This document shows, one piece after another, positions 58,852-64,000 of a stretch of 64,000 bases of DNA. Both the position numbers and the translations under genes were made by a program. The DNA comes from Tipula vernalis. Taxonomy: Eukaryota > Arthropoda > Insecta > Diptera > Tipulidae. Under the pieces are notes generated by a model. The model searched no databases. It had not been told where the DNA came from and worked only from the letters and a program-made list of their open reading frames with translations. Positions within the stretch are counted from its first letter, which is position 1, and every line of letters starts with the position of its first letter. The DNA is taken from positions 30,835,045-30,899,044 of the forward strand of contig OY282558.1 in assembly GCA_958295665.1 (NCBI GenBank). The letters run 5' to 3'.

Positions 58852-60780
58852 ATGGTGCGGAAAAGACAGAGTAGCCAAGAGCCCCTTGGACTTCTCGATA
58901 GAGTTTCTACTCCTAAGGTATCAGATTATCAGATGAAGCGGAAATAGCAAACGACACTATTGATGTGGAGTTTCCGAGGGCGATAAGCGTGAACAAGCTG
59001 CGCCGATAAACATTTGTAACTACGATGAGGATTGGCAGCATTCCAATGTATAAGGAATATGTCCTTGGCAAACATTCGAGGACCTCATAAACCATCATGA
59101 AATTTAATCATTTATCAACAATTGGCTCTAGGTCGAGGGAAATATTCTTTCCGACAGTATATTGGTACCTTCGAAGCCAGAGAAGTTTAGAATTAAAATA
59201 TTACAATTAAAATATTCTGGCTATGCGACGCAATGAATTCTTACCCGTTAAATGCAGAAATATATGTTGGTAGGCAATTAAGGGAGCATAAGAAATAATA
59301 ATTAGTATGGACAATTTTTCCACTAGTTGTTCTTTAGCCGATTAACTTTTGTAGAAAAAAAATACACTAATTGGTACAATTAGATGAAATAAAACCGATC
59401 TTCCCAAAGAGTTTAGTAGTAAGGTGGAATTAAAAACACTAGAACTAAAACCTGCAAGATTCTGTTTTGATATCAACCAAACACTTGTGCGTTTTATTCC
59501 TAAACCAAATAAAAACGTTTTGCTATTATCAACTTTATACAACAATAACGGAGTAGACCGTGAGTCTAATATATGCCTCAATTCCACTGTGAATCAAAGT
59601 TTGTCAGTAAAAATAACTTGAGATAAAAATATAAAATCGGTGGTTGTGTGAACGAGACACACAACGGAGCCAGTAAAGTTTTTACTTACAAAAAATGTGT
59701 ATCTGTACATAAATATTGTGTATCGATGAAAAATATTTCTCGCACACGCTGATAATTTTAATTGTATGGCATTTTTATGAGCAAGATTTTTTTTAATTTT
59801 TGTATTTTATGACGGAAATAATTTGAATAAAATAATTCTGATATGAGTATTAATAATAATTAATTTTTTAGATTATTTTGAATCGTAAAAATACTCGAAT
59901 TAACACTAATTCACAATTTTTTAAATAATTCTTGGTTATGTTTTTGTTTGCTGTCAAGATGTATCCATAAAATTTGCTATAAATAAAACAATAACAAAAT
60001 ACTTTGTCTTTGTCTCTCTGATAGATTATTTATTTTTGTCTTCTTCCAACTTCAAGTCAGCTCAGTCAATTTTTCACAGGCTACACATTGGGGCTATAAA
60101 GCCTGTATTCCATCAGAAAAATTGACTGACAGTCAAAAATAACGAAAAGAGAAACACAATCTGATTCCCTTATAAGAGACAAGGACAACGTTTTTTATTT
60201 TATTTTTTATTTTACAGCAAAATTGTTTTTCTACAAAATAAAAAACGTTGCGTTTGTCTCTTATATGGGGCATTAGATTATTTTTCTCTTTTCGTTTTTT
60301 TTTGACTGTCAGTCAATTTTTCTCATGGAATTCAGGCTTAACTAATTAAATTTTTGATTATAACGCAACAAAAGGAATGTTACAGCCTTTACGATTTGTA
60401 TAAAAGTGCCAACCACCCTTTTGTGTGAAACTCGGAAAGCATCCGAAAGAAAATCATTTCTAAAAGAATTCACTATGCAGCTGGTGCAGGCCAACGTCTT
60501 GGAGCGGCTCTATAACACTCGAAAGTTAAATAAAAATAAGGACAGGAATCGACTTAATAGGTTATAAAGCATTACCAATAAGGTGGGAATCAACAGGCGA
60601 AGAAGTGACGGTTAAGACAGTTAGCAAACGACGAAAATGTTACTTGAGCCATAAATAATCTGATAGGAAAACTAGAACAAGATGTCATTTTTGTAATGAA
60701 CCATTTTGTCCCAACCACACCAAAATCATATGGATAGAATGCATAAAAAAACGGGAAACGGGTTCGGATTATATTTGTAG
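58852..60780 (+). pseudogene. piggyBac transposase, broken
   Basis: DDE-type transposase remnant on the plus strand. A short N-terminal frame starts at 58852 (MVRKRQSSQEPL). A PSKPEKFRIKI block near 59167-59200 matches the piggyBac Y.P.KP.K..IK segment. The frame 59424-59621 gives FDINQTLVRFIPKPNKNVLL followed by LSTLYNN, matching the C-terminal catalytic-domain block. Beyond the nested MITE come FLKEFTMQLV (about 60457) and a C-terminal cysteine-rich finger CHFCNEPFCPNH (about 60683-60718). Large parts between blocks are missing or out of frame and stops are frequent. Confidence 0.75.
60098..60341. mobile_element. Near-perfect palindromic MITE
   Basis: About 244 bp folding almost end to end. 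The left arm begins AAGCCTGTATTCCATCAGAA and contains GACTGACAGTCAAA; the right arm ends CTCATGGAATTCAGGCTTA and contains TTTGACTGTCAGTC. The loop is near 60215-60230. It lies between two transposase blocks of the piggyBac element. The target duplication is unclear (TA or TTA possible). Confidence 0.8.
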
Positions 60781-60944
60781 AAAATAAAGAAATTTATTTA
60801 CTTTCCCTATGAAATACATGAAGATATCTATGGGGTCAGATTGACCCCAATACACAGACAACGTCATAGTAAGCTATACACAGAGTGAAGGTTAATCATA
60901 ATAACTTATTAAAACTAAATTATGACTTGTTTACACATCACGTT

Positions 60945-61450
60945 CAACTCATATCTCAATTCAATCCAACCCCAAATAAAATCTCAACTCAACCCCCAAC
61001 TCGATTCTAAAACTCTGCCCTCCACTCATCACAAAACTCAACGCCCAATTCAACCGATTTTCAATCCAACCTTCAGCTCATCCTAAATAAATCTCCAACT
61101 GAAGTTTAACCCTCCTCAAATCTAAACTCAACCCTCAACTCAATTCCTAATTCAACACAGTCCGAAAACTACAAGCGAACATGAACTCAACATATTATAT
61201 TTCTAAACATAATTCTATCTCTCTTAACTCAATCCTCAATTCAACGCAGTTCTTTACACAAGCTAACTTCCAACTTCAAGCCCAACCCTAAACTAGCGCA
61301 ACCCCAACTCAACGTAAACTCGACCTGAAACTGAGCCCTTAATTCTATACCAAATTAAATGCTCATCGCAATTTCCAAATCAACAAGGTGTGAAAAACTA
61401 CTTCCTCACAACTCAAGCTGACTCTAATTAAACTACCGAATAAATCTACA
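60945..61450 (+). repeat. CAACTCAA-type degenerate array, right block
   Basis: About 500 bases of loose repeats of words such as CTCAACTCAA, CCCAACTC and CAATTCAACC with strong C/A bias and almost no G. It is the continuation of the block at 56955-57060. Confidence 0.65.
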
Positions 61451-62210
61451 TAATATCAACACCTCCCGTCGTGAGTCTATGGGTCATTTAGGTACGTATA
61501 GGTTCGAAAAGCTTTGCAATTCATCGCCTTCACCATAGAAAAACAAGCCATTCTCGAGATACCATGGTTACAGCCATCCAGACAAACGGACGGACAGTTT
61601 TTTTTTGGTTCCGCTTTTTTGAACTCGTCTTTCAAAATATCGAGAAAAATAATTATGGACAAATAAAATGTACGATTTTTTTGAGAGGAATCCATAACTT
61701 TGGTCCTTGCGAACATTTTAAATTTATGCGAGCAGAATTTTAAGTGAGAGACTTTTTCAAAAATGTCAAATATTGAATTTCCTGGAGTTATTAAATTGCT
61801 CACAAAAGAAGGAGAAATTCAATGCGAGAGTTTAGGTAATTTTGTATATTTCATCGTGCCACCTACCCATTAAGCGACCCCTTCTTGCTTCAACACAATA
61901 CTGAGTCGGTGGAAAGCGCTCGGCTTCATTTTCTTAGTACTTGGATTTTCCAATGTTAAACTCACCGATTTTTATATTTTCGTTATCACGTTCGTTATAC
62001 AAAGAAATAGTGTGATTCTCTTGTTAAACGGCACTGAGCTGTTTTTACATTTTCAATTTTTTTAAATTTTAGTGGTCACGAACTACAAAGAAGTGGATTG
62101 GGTTCTTCAACAGAGATTATTGCGGTTAATACTGCCTTAAAAAGGCTTTAGATAATTGTAATCGATTAATTTAAAACGATGCTTTAAATAATACACGATT
62201 ATGTCGGATC
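61451..62210. other. No recognisable gene; transposon debris likely
   Basis: A 108-residue minus-strand frame (61477-61803) covers a CCATCCAGACAAACGGACGG segment, a word common in fly repetitive DNA. It has no protein motif. Confidence 0.4.
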
Positions 62211-62214
62211 ACTT

Positions 62215-63440
62215 TTATAAATCCCTCTTTTTTATTCTCACGACGACTTTTACATTCCATTCTTTCTTACTATCTTCATCAACAGGTATTTGGTAGTACC
62301 CACTAGCCAGATCAACTAAAGTATAATATTTAGCTCCTTCTAATTTTTGCAAGCAGTCTTCGATGTGCGGAATTCGATATCGATCTTTTATTGTCTTCTT
62401 ATTTAATTGCCGAAAATCTACACAAATGCGATCTTCTCCATCATTTTTCTTTACTACTACAATGGGTGAGGCATAATCAGACTCCGATGGTTTTATTATA
62501 CCTTGCTGTAATAATTCATTGATATCACACTTTACATTTTCTCGTTGAGCCGGTGACAATCTATATGGATGATAAGATACAGGTTCAAAATCATTTAATC
62601 TGATTTTAATTGATACCTTATTAGTTTTCCCGATTTCGTTCATATTTAATGCAAAACAATCTCTAAATTCTGCTTTTAAATCAACAAATTGATTTCTAAT
62701 ATTTTTGTCGATATTTTGATTAATACATTACTCCATTAATTCAACATTAATATTTTCGAAATTATTCTTCGTAATCCTTAGAACTTGTTGTAACTTTTGT
62801 TTTCTTTTCCCACAAAAATCTAATTTATCCAAACTACTTACAAACTTGTCAGTAAATCCAAAATTCTCATTAAAAACATTAAAGTCGACATTAATATTTA
62901 ACACTTCTTCTAACATTTTTAATATCTACACTCAATTTACCATTTACGTTGTTAATAATCAATTTTCCATTAGTGTCAGTCTTAAAAATTTTCAAAATAT
63001 TATTTCCTTTTACAACGACGATGTCATCCTGATCCAACGCACTACGTCCAATCATTAATTGCTCTTGTTGATCACTATTAGGCACTATCAATATATCAAC
63101 TGAATCTATTTCAAGTTTCACTTAAACAATACCAATTGTAGTGGAATATCCTTTCCCAAATCCTCTTAAATGTTGGAAATTATTCTTATATTTTAAATTC
63201 AAAGATTTACATAAAGACTCTGTCATGGTAACACAATCCGACCCTAAGTCAATAAAAGCACGAACCTCATGACCGACTATTACCACTTTTTTAATATACT
63301 CATTTTCATATGACACCATTCTTATCATATTCGGTGGCTTCTGTTCTTTTTGCGGTTCTTTTGCATATTTATCCGTATTTCGCTTAAAAAGACATGAAAT
63401 TTCATAATGACCTTCACGGTTGAACGATGAACAATAAATT
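62215..63440 (-). pseudogene. Ty3/gypsy nucleocapsid-protease-RT relic
   Basis: Minus-strand pol 5' part. At about 63430-63390 lies a knuckle whose second Cys is Phe (CSSFNREGHYEISC). The protease follows in two frames: 63328-63122 with FIDLGSDC where DTGS is usual, and 63121-62891 with a LMIGRSAL block. After a spacer (62916-62728), the open frame 62643-62215 carries the RT fingers and motif A: SPAQRENVKCDINELLQQGI, VVVKKNDGEDRICVDFRQLN and LVDLASGYYQIP. It ends abruptly near 62260 before the YxDD box. Truncated at both ends; inactive. Confidence 0.8.
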
Positions 63441-63711
63441 ATTTTTTTTTTTTTTTTTTTGTGTTTAGATGAAAATGAGTAGAATTAAGTCAGTTAACAT
63501 CTAAATGTTAAACATTAAAAGAACCTTCTTATTATTCTACATATCTCCTTCGTTTTTAAAAAAATTTAAATTTGCAAAATTATTTATTAAGCAAAATAAT
63601 TTAAAATCTATGAAAACATGAGAAGTTTAAATGAATAAAAAAACTCAGCTTTACGTAACCAAATGTTACCGTTCCTATTTGTTTGAATAGTTAATAGTTC
63701 TATTTAAAGAA

Positions 63712-63966
63712 ATCTTAAAAATCCTATAGTTTGTTGTAAGAAGCGACTGAGTTAAATTAGTAGAAATGTTTAGTGTATTAAATGGGCCAAGTGCTACTTC
63801 CAAATGGAGGAGATCAATATCATTTTTTATTGCCGTCCCGTCGGAAGATTCTTTACAAATCGATTACCAGCGAGAAATTTGTTTGAAGCTACATAATTAT
63901 AAACATAAGGCTGCTAATTTAATTTAGTCGCATCTTACAACAAACTCTAGAACTTTTAAGATTTTT
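63712..63966. repeat. About 255-bp element with 50-bp inverted ends
   Basis: TCTTAAAAATCC followed by GTTTGTTGTAAGAAGCGACT (63712-63763) is matched inverted at 63910-63966 (AGTCGCATCTTACAACAAAC, then TTTTAAGATTTTT). It is non-coding; a MITE is likely, but no duplication was seen. Confidence 0.55.
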
Positions 63967-64000
63967 TGTTATTTACTGAGAATGCAAAACTATCCAACCA

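Larger units (their letters stand above)
57913..60891 (+). mobile_element. piggyBac-like element, inactive, with two nested MITEs
   Basis: A 2979-bp element flanked by TTAA at 57909-57912 and 60892-60895. Ends are CCTTCTCTCTGTGTA on the left and TACACAGAGTGAAGG (60877-60891) on the right, a 15-bp inverted repeat with one mismatch. Subterminal palindromes of the type GGGGTCAAATTGACCCC lie at 57930-57947, 58086-58108 (variant) and 60832-60849. Inside is a broken transposase. A hAT MITE copy sits at about 58275-58677 and another palindromic MITE at 60098-60341. TTAA duplication and transposase motifs together place it in the piggyBac superfamily. Confidence 0.88.

Noticed and set aside
61477..61803. 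108-residue minus-strand frame
   Set aside because: Covers a repetitive ACAAACGGACGGACAG-type segment; no domain pattern.

Overview
The window reads as nuclear DNA of an insect, most likely a fly (Diptera). It is very AT-rich, scattered with TACATATGTATG-type words and simple repeats, with insect-style LINE, Ty3/gypsy, Ty1/copia, piggyBac and hAT-type elements and introns of about 60 bases. The species cannot be read from the sequence. I see no rRNA, convincing tRNA, CRISPR array or bacterial-type operon.

Layout. 1-6700 is AT-rich non-coding DNA with one weak pogo-like relic. 6715-7140 is a decayed LINE reverse-transcriptase piece; 7582-7929 a hAT-type MITE with a perfect 8-bp target duplication; 8337-9377 a fold-back element with a perfect 10-bp duplication; 9728-14360 a nearly full-length but broken jockey-like LINE on the minus strand. 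14.4-20.6 kb is empty of genes. 20.8-28.6 kb holds relics: a LINE 3' end, a long palindrome, a gypsy gag-protease piece inside a 28-bp perfect inverted repeat, a CR1-like LINE, a direct duplication and a MITE. 32.4-33.2 kb is a copia relic. 35.1-39.5 kb is a gypsy pol split twice: by a 2.7-kb element with inverted arms that carries a spliced minus-strand gene, and by a 456-bp hAT MITE. 43.2-47.3 kb is a second LINE split by a second, larger copy of the fold-back family; 47.2-48.7 kb is another gypsy relic.

52.15-55.28 kb holds the only two intact host-like genes, a same-strand intronless pair. Gene 1 (684 codons) has a coiled-coil N terminus and two successive protein repeat arrays (26-residue, then 28-residue units). 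Gene 2 (168 codons) is a small basic coiled-coil protein. Their bodies do not align by eye, but their putative transcription starts and 5' leaders are duplicates, with 39 identical bases. The leaders match the Inr plus CNAAATT layout described for Drosophila spermatocyte promoters, so co-expression in the male germ line is a reasonable inference.

55.3-64 kb returns to mobile DNA: a CAACTCAA-type degenerate array cut in two, a gypsy gag relic, a 2979-bp piggyBac-like element with TTAA ends that carries two nested MITEs, and a gypsy protease-RT relic on the minus strand.

The two most unusual things are (i) the fold-back family with 10-bp duplications, repeated AGCCGAAAG words and an internal satellite, and (ii) the 2.7-kb inverted-arm insertion with a four-exon gene of unknown function. 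The gene pair with a shared leader, and gene 1's stop codon inside its own repeat array, come next.
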